A model generated the notes under the pieces. The model had not been told where the DNA came from, did not search any database, and worked only from the letters and a program-made list of their open reading frames with translations. The position numbers were made by a program, and so were the translations under genes. From Cryptomeria japonica (lineage: Eukaryota; Streptophyta; Pinopsida; Cupressales; Cupressaceae), in NCBI RefSeq assembly GCF_030272615.1, contig NC_081405.1:570029095-570087094 (forward strand): a DNA stretch of 58,000 nt, written 5' to 3'. How positions within the stretch are numbered: the stretch's first letter is position 1; every line of letters begins with the position of its first letter. Positions 44,571 to 55,684 of the stretch are shown piece after piece.

Positions 44571-45805
44571 CTAGTTCTTGCTCTTGGTACGGGTACACGG
44601 ACCAGTCGTAGTATGGAAATGAGAAATCTGACCACCTAAACCCTTTACTTTCTTTTTCTTCTTGGAATCTGAAGGAGTCACACCGACAATGGGATCAACC
44701 GTGCAATCCGCAATCACATTATTGACCCTCATCAAACCTTCTAAACTATTATTCATGGTGGCCTTGCTGATGTCAACTAGATTTTTCAGACCACCTTTGA
44801 TTTCTTCAACACTCACCTCCAAATTCCATATTCTACTTTCATGATTCAATTTCAACTTGTCCACATCCTCGATAGCTTTTTCGATCAATTGGAGGATTTT
44901 CTTAGTTTTATTGGGTCTAGGGTTGTTCGTAAAAGTATCTACAATACCCTTTATACCCTCTTTTAGGACTTCAATCTCCATGCCCATCTTCCGGAGACAA
45001 TCCATCTGACTGTTGGCCACAAGGGAAATGCAATCATCCAAATATGGGTCAATGACAACCCTCCCCTGTTTCCCAAGATCAATTTCATTGGGGATTTCAA
45101 TATTAATCTCTTGTTCACTATCTATGTCTGCCTCCGCCTTTCTAGATTTGGGCTTCTTTGATTTGGGAGAGACAAAGTCAACAGGCTTGGACCCCATTTT
45201 TTTGTATTTACTAGCGGCCCACCTAGGGTATTTTTTACGTCTGCTACTACCTATCCCAGGGGTAATATTTTGAATGGGGCCCTCACTAGTAGGCAAACAA
45301 TACTCAGGATGTCAAACAATTCTTGATCTTGCTAGTCCCTGGCAAGCCCGCTATCTTCCCCTTCTGAATCCATGTCATAAACCACCAAAACCTCTAGTTC
45401 GGAAGAAGAAACATGAGTTTTCATAATAGGGGATGGATTGACTTCACTGGCCTTAGCATAATCCATAATGAGATAGATAAGGCCCTCATGGAGGACTGGG
45501 TTATCCACATTCCCAGCATGTTTCTCCAGACTATGCTTTAAGGAAGAAAGAAGATAAAATGGAATGGAGATTTTCCTATCATGCCTAAAGTGATTCAAAA
45601 TGACAAAGTGATAGAATAAAATACTTGCATAACAACCATCAAGATTGATGTATCTCATGATAACCTCTGCCACATCGGGCCAAGGCATTTGAAGATCCTT
45701 CTAGTTGTAGCCACCATCGACAATCTTCTGAACCCTACTCCGCTCCTTCAACTTGTCGAAGAAAGTGGATATAGCTTCATTTGTAGATTTCCTTTCTCTA
45801 TGTAG
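44571..45805 (-). pseudogene. Gene remnant H, unknown protein, cut by element E
   Basis: Two overlapping open stretches on the minus strand (45688-45332, 45296-44571) with one stop and one frameshift between them. The frame extends upstream to the LTR edge of E (RVQKIVDGGYN, FFDKLKERS). The first part contains RYINLDGCYASILFYHFVIL and KISIPFYLLSSLKHSLEKH, then PVLHEGLIYLIMDYAKA. The second is basic near its start (SSRRKKYPRWAASKYKKMG), then acidic, then coiled coil, with a Lys-rich KKKKKVKG tail. I do not recognise it. A folded part, a charged middle and a coiled-coil end recall ORF2 of B and C, which may indicate distant kinship. Confidence 0.5.
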
Positions 45806-45975
45806 TGTCATAAAATTGTGACCCTTGCAATTTGAAACCAAATTAGGGTCTTCACATTGGTGATTTGAATCCCCAAACCTAATTGGAGACCCGAGAGTTG
45901 CTCATCCCCAGAAACTACACTTTTTCTACCCTCCACACTTCCTGAAGTTGCTTCCTATCCCGAGATAAGGGCAAG

Positions 45976-46057
45976 ATAAGGGCGTGGCGCCCCTATCTCC
46001 CCTAGGAGAGGGTCGTGGTGCCCCTGTCCTCCTAGAATAGGGGTGTGGCACCCCTAT
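45976..46057 (+). repeat. Three tandem GC-rich hairpins in the E LTR
   Basis: Three units, starting at 45976, 46007 and 46037, each have 9-base arms around a TGG loop. The third is perfect (ATAGGGGTG / CACCCCTAT). The first has one mismatch (ATAAGGGCG / CGCCCCTAT), and the second is degraded. They lie about 120-200 bases upstream of the TATA box, in U3. Confidence 0.8.
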
Positions 46058-46179
46058 CCCTACCCTATTTTGGCCCCCCCTCTGTCCTATCTTTGCATTG
46101 GTTTTTGCACTTAAAGCGAGAAAATTTTCCCTGTGTCGGCCTATGATGAAAAATCTGTCGATTAACCCTAATTGAAAAC

Positions 46180-46187
46180 TATATAAG
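46180..46187 (+). promoter_or_regulatory. TATA box of the element E LTR
   Basis: TATATAAG in the context AACTATATAAGTCAC. It is well placed for an LTR promoter, with transcription expected near 46210. Confidence 0.65.
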
Positions 46188-47063
46188 TCACATTTTCCCT
46201 CCCATTTTCATAAGTTGGATAAAGTGGGACTACATGAGATCTTGCATTCAAGCATTCAAGACCATTCAAGCATTCAAGCATTCCTTTGAATCATTGAGCA
46301 TTCTCAAGTCTCCCTTAAAGGCTAGGTGTTGCATTCAAGTCAAGGATTCAACCATTGAAGAGGATATCCCTTTCAATATTCAACTCCATACAAGCAAATC
46401 TACCTACATTTCTATCTATAACTTCTCTTGAGGTGAATTACATTTCAGTCTTTCATTTGCATTTACTTGGAATTACTTTCTTTCATCATTTGGCTAATTC
46501 AAAAATTGGGGTTTGATCTAAAGGAAAACCCCCAATCCCAACCCCTTTTCCTCTCTTTTATCTGTTTAGGTTGCAAGTGCCCAACTATATTTACAGACTT
46601 GGACTCCATTTACAGAAGCAGAAAAAACCCTTTTCGTTTCACAGATTTTTTGAAGGACCGTGTGCACTTTCAGCACAATCCCAATAACTTTTCCTCAAAT
46701 TCACAAGGCAACTTCGTCTCGACATATTATAGCCATATCCAGGTGCACAAATTCATCTCACGCTTGCACTTCAAGTTTAAATTATTTCTTTGCTACTTTT
46801 ACTCTTAGTCTCAAAACACATAATTCAACCATTTTCCATTCTAAAAGAGGGGTTAGCTTGTCATTTTCACACCATTATCAATATATTTTAGTATTCAATC
46901 TTTTCCCTAAGAGATTGGATATAGTGAATTCCCCCCTCTTTTAAATGTAATATGGATAAAGTGTTTGAAGGGAAATTTGCAATGAAACTTTCATCTATCC
47001 TTAGAGGGAAGAAAAGATTTCCTCTTGATCTCTCCATCATTCACTTTTCTCCACATCACATTT

Positions 47064-47079
47064 TGGTGAACCCGACGTC
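47064..47079 (+). promoter_or_regulatory. Primer-binding site of element E
   Basis: TGGTGAACCCGACGTC begins three bases after the LTR, like the PBS of D. The tRNA was not determined. Confidence 0.8.
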
Positions 47080-48195
47080 TTGCATGCTTTATCTTGAAAA
47101 ATCATTGCATATTTTTCATTTACAAGTTTAATTTTTTTGCAAAATTAGTAGTTAATTCATTCAAAACCCTAGTTTTTAAAATTGAACTTGTGTCTTGTAA
47201 AAATTGCTTGTTATTCTCTTAGATTTGAAAATTGCTTTGTTTGTCAAATTTAATTTCTTCATTGCCCAAATCAATTTGAAAATCGAATTCACAAAAATTA
47301 GAGGTTAATTGTCAAAACACTAATTTTTTAAAAATCATCTTGAAATTGTGCAAAAATTGCATTTTCATTTAATTTTCAGATTGTGACCGCTTTCAGACTT
47401 ATCCTCTTTCCTAAAATTCAAATTTTCAAGTTCCCTCCTTTTTCAAAATTTAAAATTTCAAAAATTAAGTGGTTAGGTCCTAAAACCCTAATTTTTAAAT
47501 TTAATTGGGTTTTGTACAAATTTCAATCAATTTTAGTTTTCTAAACATTTTTCAAGGTGTCCCTATCCATTATGTTTGACCCTTTTCAAATTTGCAATTC
47601 AATTCCTCTTTTTTTCTCAAAACCCTAATAGGGTCCTATTTTCACATTAAAACCTTCATTTCTCCTATCTAGAGATCATGAAATCCACCAATTTTGGGGG
47701 GTTGGCTTTAAAATCATCGTAACTTTCATCCCTGAAAAATTTTGAAATTTTTTTGTCAGACCGTTTGCACTTTCAACACGTTCCTCGACATTTTACCTAA
47801 AATTTTGAGAGACTATTGTGACCATATTAAATAGCTTAAATCCATAAAATTGGCTGATTTTGTCAATTATTGATCCCTCTAAAATAAAAAATACCTTCAA
47901 AATTCAACATTTCAAATTTCAAGAAAATTTTAAAAAATTGAGTGGTTCATTATAATCTACCTTGATTTTAAAAATTTTGATTTTGTCAATTCTAAAATTA
48001 AGAGGTATTCAATTGGCCCTAATTTTAAATTCTAATTTCCTTTCATTTATCATAAAATTATTTTTGGAAATTGTGTCATTTTCTACTTTCAACAAAGTTC
48101 AAATTGTTTAATCATTATTTTCTCAAATTTTACATTATTCAATTCTTGTATACTTTGTTCCTATAATTCAAATTTTCAAATTTTCCCTCTAGTGC
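47080..48195 (+). other. Element E leader between PBS and gag
   Basis: About 1.1 kb of AT-rich sequence with recurring AACCCTAATTTTTAAA and CAAAATTTAAAATTTC words and no supported gene. A long untranslated leader is normal for Tat elements. Confidence 0.6.
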
Positions 48196-48602
48196 ATGAG
48201 TTTCACCACTATTAGTCCTACCTACACTATCCCCATTAGACAAAGCATTAGAATTAAGGGTTGGCATGATTTAATTACCGAAGAGATGAAGCATAATTTG
48301 GGTGACTTCTTTAATGAGGATAATGCTAATTCTTCCCATCCTAATCATGCCCCTATCTATCCAATTGATGAATACCATGATGAACAAGAAGAAGCTTTGA
48401 GTAGATTTTTGATAGATCAACTTTCAAAATTGAACAATCAATTTGATAACTTTCAATAATGGATGTCCTCAGAATACCCCAATAGCGAAACTCTTCCATT
48501 AATTGAAGGCCTTAAATGCATGATTCAAAGTGATAAGAATGGAATTGATATATTGTGTGGCATTGCTCATATTGATGATTCTAATGTCATGCCTATAAAG
48601 AG
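48196..48602 (+). pseudogene. Element E gag, N-terminal part
   Basis: ATG 48196 begins MSFTTISPTYTIPIRQSIRI and continues in one frame, with one stop at 48457-48459, to NVMPIK, where F is inserted. The frame resumes after F at 55685 as CAENLGYSQPLTQ. This segment has no counterpart in the visible part of D. It is likely the N-terminal extension of Tat gag; no domain is recognised in it. Confidence 0.7.
48598..48602. repeat. Target site duplication AAGAG, left copy (element F)
   Basis: AAGAG precedes the 5' LTR of F and recurs at 55680-55684. Confidence 0.9.
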
Positions 48603-49962
48603 TATTGGAATTTGCATGAAGATTACATTATTAATATGCTATGTTGTCATTAATGTCAATTAAACCGGTAATGATATTGTTGATATTGTTGTAATATTGT
48701 TACTGTAATCGGTAGGAAGAATTTGTGAGAAGAACCAGTAACTGGGGTAATGGTATAAACCTTATCTATTGATGTAATCGGTAAACCCTACCTCTTGTTT
48801 TTGATAAACCCTAACCGATTACATTTGGCGAATTGGTTATATTGGTCTATGATTTGATGATGAGCGATATTGATGATGACACGCATAATTATTGTATGAA
48901 GACAATTCCAATAGATTTTAGCGAGTTATTGTAACGGTGTTTGTTTAGGGAATGAGAAAATGTATTGCATCTAATGCAAAGGGTGTGATGAGTTACTAAG
49001 TTCAATGAAGCAATGATCAAAGACCGATCAAGGTTTTCTTGATTGATGTGCAGAGATTGTTATGTAATCCAATGGTCATACTTGAACTGAATTTGTTTGT
49101 AATCTTGATGAGAGTTAGGTTTTTTTTATGTTACCAACCTGACTGATTTGTATTTAAGGTCGATGAAGTTGTTTAGTTTTTGAGAGTTGGCAAAGAGATA
49201 GACACAGTTTAGTTGAGTGTCTGGTTGCCAAACCGGATGATGTATCTATAGTTTGAGTAAAGGCAGATAGGAGCATGAAATGGATCTGATTAGGCAAGTG
49301 TAGTGCTATTCAGATAGCTCAGCAAACTCCTGTTGTTTTCTAACAATTACAATAGAATTGAAATCCCCTAACCGAGTAAGCTCTAACAATCTTGGTGCTA
49401 TTCAAATCCTCTAACAAGGTAGTCCATTAGATTGGATTTTCAAATCCTCTACCGAGGTTACACATTGCTTCTAACAAGGCATTTGTAGTCAATCCCTTAA
49501 CTGGGTGATTCCTAATAGGGTTAGTTCTTAACAAGAATTTTTGTAAAGATTTAATAGGCTAGGCTCCTAATAGGGAAAACTTTAGAAGAGTTTAAATAGT
49601 TATCTTGTGAGTCTCATCTCACCATGGTTTTTACCTATTTGCGTTTCCACGTCAAAAGTATTTGTGTCAAGTGGTGAATGTTTTTGTGGTTATGTTTTCA
49701 TGATTGTTTTACTTAACTACTTAACTATTTTTTATAAGTCATGATAACCGAAAGCATTGAGATATGAAGAAGTTATTTACTGTAAATTTGTTGTAACAGA
49801 CAAACGGTTTATCTTATGAGTTTTTATCTTGACGGAGTTATTATTCTAAGTTTACTTTGAGAGATTGATTGGTTAAGTTTAATATCAGTTTTTCTATCTA
49901 TTGATTCAGCCCCCCCCCCTCTCAGTAGTTGACCAGATACTTATTCTTTCATCATACCATCA
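48603..49962 (+). repeat. 5' LTR of element F
   Basis: It starts TATTGGAATT, aligned with TGTTAGCATT of the 3' LTR, so the TG has decayed. It ends ATACCATCA. It carries CACCATGGTTTTTACC (49618), several TAACNNGGT-like words (49365-49580) and the ending TTGATTCAGCCCCCCC. Confidence 0.92.
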
Positions 49963-49964
49963 GT

Positions 49965-49975
49965 TGGTATCAAAG
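49965..49975 (+). promoter_or_regulatory. Primer-binding site of element F
   Basis: TGGTATCAAAG differs from the initiator-Met PBS of B and C (TGGTATCAGAG) by one G-to-A change. Confidence 0.85.
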
Positions 49976-50031
49976 AAATTCAGGTCCTCTAAGGTCTAAG
50001 CCTAACAACTTGAGGTAAAGATCTATTGATC

Positions 50032-50995
50032 ATGATGAGAAAGGAAGGTCGAAAGTTTAATAGAGAGAAATACAGGATATGGAGTGACAAAATGAAAATT
50101 TATATCAAGACTCTGGGAAATCAATATTGGGAACATGTCGATACTATGTATGTTGCACCTACTAGGATGTTGACTCATGATCAAAAGAAAGAGCAACAAG
50201 AAAATCATCAAGCATTGGAGGCTATTATCAGTTCTTTATCTGATGCAGAGTATGTAGATGTTCATGGTCTTGAAACTGCATATGAGGTATGGAAAAAACT
50301 TGAAGAGATTTATAACGGTGATGAACATGTTAAGATTGCTAAAGAGGAGAGTCTAAGAGGAAATTTTAATGACATGCGGATGGCTGAAGTTGAGAATATC
50401 TAGCAGTATGGTCAAAGGATAAAAGAGATAGTCAATGAAATTAAGAGTGTAGGAGGAAAAGTGGAAGATTCCATAGTGATCAGTAAGGTACTGAGAACCC
50501 TTCTACCATTCTACTCTATCAGAGTTGCAGCTATTCAAGAGCTGAAGTCTATTGATAAAACTAAGGTAACTCTTGACTCCATCATTGGCAAGCTTACTGG
50601 TTTTGAATGAAATGGTTATGATGGTGGTGTACATAAATATGATTCTACATTTAGAGCTTATGTTTCTAACCCATCTATGAGGAAAAGTAGAGATACCAGT
50701 CACAGTTATGAATCCAGATGCAGTAGAGAAGCTAATGATGAAGACAGTTTAGTTGAGCTTAAAGCATTGTTGGCCAAGCAGTTGCCTAGAGGTACAGGTA
50801 AATATAGAGGTAAATTACCTTTGAAATGTTTTGCATGCAACAAGATTGGACACATTGCTACTAATTGTCCTAATGGTGATAATGAGCACAAACAAGAGAA
50901 ATTCAAGAAGTACAAGGGTAAAGGCAAAAGAGATTGTCTTATGGTTGTTGATGGTGGTATCATTGATTAGGAATCTGATGGTGATGCTAATTAAG
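50032..50995 (+). pseudogene. Element F gag (UBN2 type) with CCHC knuckle
   Basis: ATG 50032. KFNREKYRIWSDKMKIYIKT begins the domain, with AYEVWKKLEEIYNG and a RLKEI-like GQRIKEIVNEI further on, as in copia gag. The knuckle CFACNKIGHIATNC lies at 50829-50870. Stops are at 50401 (TAG), about 50608 (TGA), 50968 and about 50992. The frame continues without shift into the protease, so gag and pol were a single polyprotein. Confidence 0.88.
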
Positions 50996-51560
50996 ACATT
51001 GTGTCTATATCCATTAAAGAAGAGATGTCAGACTAGAAGGCATTATTATCTAGGAAGGATAACTCTAATGATTGGATCATTGATAGTGGTTATTCACATT
51101 ACATGACCAGTGATCGAAGAAAATTTATTTCTCTGAAGGAATTTGATGGCGAATTTGTAAGATTTGGTAATGACTCGCCCTGCATGGTTAAAGGTAAGGG
51201 AACTATTTCTCTTAATGGAAAGAGTAGGTCAGATGATGTCTACTAGGTTGAAGGTCAAAAGCACAATCTTTTGAGTGTGGCACAACTCAATGACAAAGGA
51301 TACCCATTGGAATTTAAAAATGGTATGTGCAAGATCAATGACAATAAAGGTGAACTGATTGCAACTAGGAAGCAAACTAAAGGTAACTTGTTTCATCTTT
51401 ATCCTAATGTCAGCAACTATTTAATTGCAAATATAGATGATAGTTGGCTTTGGCATAGGATATTTTGTCATATAAAATTTGATAACATTGTTAAAGTGAG
51501 TAAGTCCAAGATAGTGAGAGATTTGCCTCAGTTAGACAAACTGGTTAATGCTCTGTGCAA
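50996..51560 (+). pseudogene. Element F protease and GAG-pre-integrase
   Basis: NDWIIDSGYSHYMTSDRRKF carries the catalytic Asp-Ser-Gly; most copia elements have Cys or Ala where Tyr stands. GQKHNLLSVAQLNDKGYPLE and NLFHLYP follow, then DSWLWHRIFCHIKFDNI, the zinc-binding start of integrase. Stops include 51034 and 51244. A frameshift near 51555 moves the rest into the next frame. Confidence 0.87.
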
Positions 51561-52560
51561 AAGAATGTCAGTTGGGAAAGATGACATCCTCAACTTTCAG
51601 GAGAAAATATTTTTCAGCGGAACATTTGTTAGATTTGGTTCACACAGATCTTTGTGGACCAATAAGAACAAAAAGTATTCAAGGTGACAGATATTTCATG
51701 ATCTTCACTGATGATTTCTCAAGGATGATGTGGGTCACATTCTTGAAGGATAAGACTGAAGCTTTTGGTAAGTTCAAGGCATTCATGGCCTTAGCTAAGA
51801 AAGAGAGAGATAAGAAGATAAAGTGTTTGAGGAAAGATCAGGGTGGTGAATTTACTTCTGAGGAATTCATTAGGTATTGTGAAGGAAATGGTATCAAGTG
51901 ACAACTTTCTACACCAAGGACACCACAGCAGAATGGTATCGCAAAGAGAAACAACTGGTCAGTTGTTGAAGCTGCTAGGACGATGTTAATACAAGGAGGT
52001 GTAGCGAAAACTTTCTAGAGAGAAGCTATAAACACAATTGTCTACACTATGAACCGGATTCTGGTAGAGAGAGGAAAGGACAAGACTCCTTATTAATGTT
52101 GGTATGGTAGATCACCCGATGTTAGTTATTTCCGAATATTTGGAAGCAAATATTTTATTAAGAGAGATGATTATATTAACAAATTTGAGGCTAAAAGGGA
52201 TGAAGGTATATTTCTTGGCTATTCCATGAAGAGTAAGGCCTACAAGTGTTTTAACAACTAGACATAGAGAATTGTTGTGAGTGTTGATGTTTGAGTGAAT
52301 GAATTTCCTGAAGACTCAGAGGAAACTAGTTCAAAGAAAAAGGATGAAGATCCTTGTATTTTGTTTTTGGAACTAGAAACTATGAAATCTAAAACCGGCA
52401 AAGAAAATATTGATGTACCAGTCCAACCAGAATAGATAAATTTAGAAGAAGATGATGATAATGAAGAAGCTGAACCTAAAGATAATGATCATGTTATTCA
52501 AAGATATGTGAGACTAAATCACAATCCTGACCAAATTATTGGGGATAAGGATGTTGGAGT
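51553..52560 (+). pseudogene. Element F integrase
   Basis: CQLGKMTSSTF completes the zinc-binding region. HLLDLVHTDLCGPIRTKSIQ holds the first catalytic Asp, LRKDQGGEFTSEEF the second (D-Q-G rather than D-N-G) and STPRTPQQNGIAKRNN the third region, where the family has VAERKN and the catalytic Glu is Lys here. The GKDKTPY-CWYGRSPDVSYF and FGSKYFI segments follow. Many stops lie in the acidic linker to RT (52255-52560). Confidence 0.87.
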
Positions 52561-53360
52561 ACTAACCAGAAGAAGAATCAGAGAAAATTCTTGCATGATC
52601 TCCACTATTGAACCAAGAACTGCTAAGGGAGCATTTGGTGATGATCATTAGGTTAAAGTTATGGAGGAGAAATTAGATCAAATTGAGAAGAGAAACACAT
52701 GGACCCTGGTACCCCGACTAGTAAATAAAAATGTGATGGGAACTAAGTGGGTTTTCAGGAACAAGTTGAATGAAGATGGTGTTGTAGTTCACAATAAAGA
52801 TAGGCTAGTTTGTAAAGGTTATGCACAAGAAGAATGAGAAGACTATGGTGAGACTTTTGCACCAATGGCAAGACTAGAAGTGTCATAACTTTACTTTCAT
52901 TTGTAGCACACAAGAAATTCAAGGTATACCAGATGAATGTTAAGTCGGCGTTTTTGAATGGATACTTGAAGAAGAATTTTACATTGAGCAGCCAAATCAT
53001 TATGCACTAACTAATAAGAAATACATGGTATGCAGATTGCATAAAGCTTTATATGTATTAAATAAGGCACCTAGAGCATGGTATGAAAGGCTTCATACAC
53101 CTCTAATTAAGATAGGCTTTCTAAGAATCAGTGATGATAGTAACATATATCTCAAATCTGAAGGAGATAAAATACTACTCAGCAAAGTATTAGTTGATGA
53201 TATCATATTTGGAGGTAATGATAACATGAGAAACAGTTTTGCAGATGAAATAAAAAATGAGTTTGAAATGTCTTTAGTGGGCGAAATAAAAATTTCATAG
53301 GCTTGCAAATACAACAAATAAAGAATGGTATTTTCATCACATAGTCTAAGTATGTGAAAG
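52561..53360 (+). pseudogene. Element F reverse transcriptase
   Basis: RNTWTLVPRLVNKNVMGTKW opens the domain, then RLVCKGYAQEE, DYGETFAPMARLE, YQMNVKSAFLNGYL, CRLHKALYVLNKAPRAWYE and the catalytic region VLVDDIIFGGN. Leu replaces the Tyr of YVDD there. Frame changes occur near 52887 and 52970. Confidence 0.88.
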
Positions 53361-54007
53361 AGGTCTTAAAGATATTTGGCATGAGTGACTGTAAACCAGT
53401 TGGGACACCTATGGTTACAGGTTGTAAGTTGTCTAAGGAAGATGAGTCCAAATCTGTTGATGAGAAGGAATACAGGTCAATGATTGGAAAATTGTACTAT
53501 GTTGTTCACAGCAGATTGGACATAGCTCATGCAGTTGACATAGTTGCTAGATTTCAGAAGAATCCTAAGGAAACACATCTGATAGCAACCAAAAGAATTT
53601 TTAGATACTTGAAAGGTATTATTGATTATGGGTTATGCTATCGATATGGAGTAAATTTTGACTTGAAGGTGTACACAGATGCATCTTACATGAATTGCAC
53701 ATAGGCTATATGGATGAGGCACATTTTGGAAGGTTTTAAGATGAAGATTTGAGAACCTACAAATATTTTATGTCATAACACAAGTGCCATAAATATTTCC
53801 AAAAACCCTATTTTGCACGCACGAACAAAGCATATTGAATTGAAGTATCATTTATTGAGGGAAAAAGTTTAGTGTAAATATGTTATCTTGGAGCATGTTT
53901 CTACCAAAGAGCAGCTTGCAGATATTTCTACTAAACCTCTGCCTAAGACAACTTTTGAATATCTTCAAAGTCAGTTAGGGGTTGTCCCTCTTCATAAAGT
54001 CAGTTAA
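53361..54007 (+). pseudogene. Element F RNase H
   Basis: DCKPVGTPMVTGCKLSKED, then YRSMIGKLYYVVHSRLDIAH and RIFRYLKGIIDYGLCY lead to LKVYTDASYMNC, where the DAS motif holds the first catalytic Asp. A TAG follows at 53702. HIELKYHLLRE and STKEQLADISTKPLPK near 53835-53945 are the usual C-terminal motifs. TAA at 54005-54007 ends pol. Confidence 0.85.
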
Positions 54008-54310
54008 GTATGATGTAGATTACATTAGTCTCAGAACTACTTCCAAAATTTTATAGGAGGATTGGTGAAGTGGATGTATTCAACAAGGGGAGCATCAAGT
54101 TGCAGATTGTTGATGATGCACAGTGAAATTTGACATTTCTGTCAAAGGGGGAGAAGAATTATGTGATTATGGGAAAGAGAACCAGCAAAAAGCTAAAGAC
54201 ACAGTCAGCATGGTGAATACTTGGTAACATAAACCAAGACTCCTATTCACAATCATGCAGTAATCAATGATATTGATATTCATATTCTCATGAATGCCAA
54301 AGGGGGAGAT
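54008..54310 (+). promoter_or_regulatory. Element F 3' non-coding region with two polypurine tracts
   Basis: AAAGGGGGAGAAG at 54144-54156 precedes the functional tract AAAGGGGGAGAT at 54299-54310, next to the 3' LTR. Both are preceded by a GTCAAAG/GCCAAAG context. Confidence 0.75.
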
Positions 54311-55679
54311 TGTTAGCATTTTCATGAAGATTGTATTAATGATATGTTATGCTGTCATTGATATCAATTAAACCAGTAATAATATTGTTGAATTTATTGT
54401 AATATTGTTTCTATAACCGCTAGGAATAATTTGTGAGGAGAACTAGTAACCGATGTAACAATGTAAACCTTATCTATTGATGTAACTAGTAAACCCTACC
54501 TATTGTTTTTTATAAACCCTAACCGATTACGTTTGGTGATATGTTATATTGGTTTATGATCTAATGATGAGAGGTAATGATGATGAGATGCATGATTATT
54601 ATATGAAGACAATTCCAAGAGATTTTGGAGAGTTGTTTTAATGGTTTTTGTCTAGGGAATGAGCAAATGTATTGCATCTAATGTAAAGCATGTGATGAGT
54701 TACTATGTTCAATGAAGTGGCAATGAAGAAGTGATCAAGGTTTTCTTGATTAATTTATAGAGATTGCTATGTAATCCAACGATCATACTTGAACTAAATT
54801 TGTTTTTAATCTTGATGAGAGTTAGGTTTTTGTTGTGTTACCGACCTGATTGATTTATATTTAAGGTCGATGAAGTTGTTTAGTTTTAGAGAGTTGGCAA
54901 AGAGATAGAAACAGTTCAGTTGAGTGTGTGGTTGTGGAACTGGATGATGTATCTGCACTTTGAGTAAAGGTAGATAGGAGCATGAAATGGATCTGATCAA
55001 GCAAGTGTAGTACTATTTAGATAGATCAGCAAATTCCTGTTGTTTTCTAACAATTACAGCAGAATTGAAATCCCCTAACTAGGTAAGCTCTAACAAGCTT
55101 GGTGCTATACAAATCCTCTAACAAGGTAGTCCATTAGATTGGATTTTCAAATCCTCTACCGACGTTAGTCCTTACAGGGTATTGCTTCGAACAAGGCATT
55201 TGTAGTCAATCCCTTAACCGGGTGATTCCTAACAGGATCAGTTCTTAACAAGACTTTTTGTAAAGCTTTACTAGGCTAGGCTCCTAACACGGTGAACTTC
55301 AAAAGACTTCAGATGGTTATCTTGTGAGTCTCATCTCACTGTGGTTTTTACCTATTTGGGTTTCCACATCAAAAATATTTTTGTCAAGTGGTGAATGTTT
55401 TTGTGGTTATGTTTTCATGATTTTTTTACTTTACTACTTGACTATTTTTGATAAGTCATGATAACTGGAAGCATTGAGATATGAAGAAGTTGTTTATTGT
55501 TAATTTGTTGTAAGCCATAATCGGTTTATCTTATGGGTTTTTATCTTAACAGCGTTATTATTCTAAGTTTATTTTGAGAGATTGATTGGTGAAGTTTAAT
55601 ATCATTTTTTCTATCGACTAATTCACCTCCCCCATCTCTTAGTAGTTGACCAGATACTTATTCTTTCATCATACCATCA
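54311..55679 (+). repeat. 3' LTR of element F
   Basis: TGTTAGCATT to ATACCATCA; it corresponds to 48603-49962. Confidence 0.93.
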
Positions 55680-55684
55680 AAGAG
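55680..55684. repeat. Target site duplication AAGAG, right copy (element F)
   Basis: It matches 48598-48602; the gag frame of E resumes directly after it. Confidence 0.9.

Larger units (their letters stand above)
45806..47060 (+). repeat. 5' LTR of element E (start inferred)
   Basis: It ends CACATCACA directly before the PBS. The start TGTCATAAAATTGTGACC is chosen because it has a TG start and interrupts the H frame; the preceding TGTAG would be the target duplication. It carries three hairpins (45976-46057), a TATA box (46180) and many GCATTCAAG words (46225-46350). Confidence 0.6.
48603..55679 (+). mobile_element. Ty1/copia LTR retrotransposon F
   Basis: A complete 7.1-kb element with LTRs of 1,360 and 1,369 bp, PBS, polypurine tract and AAGAG target duplication. 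Domain order is gag (UBN2 type), CCHC knuckle, protease, GAG-pre-integrase, integrase, RT and RNase H, the Ty1/copia order. There are many stops and several frameshifts, so it is inactive. Confidence 0.93.

Noticed and set aside
44110-45805. Calling H a host protein-coding gene
   Set aside because: It has a stop and a frameshift, is cut by the LTR of E, and its architecture is closer to transposon proteins than to any host gene I know.
45781-45805. Alternative start of the E LTR at TGTAGATTTC or TGTAGTGTC
   Set aside because: Both give a TG start. TGTCATAAAATTG was preferred because it leaves a plausible 5-bp duplication and an unbroken H frame, but without the 3' LTR this is not proven.
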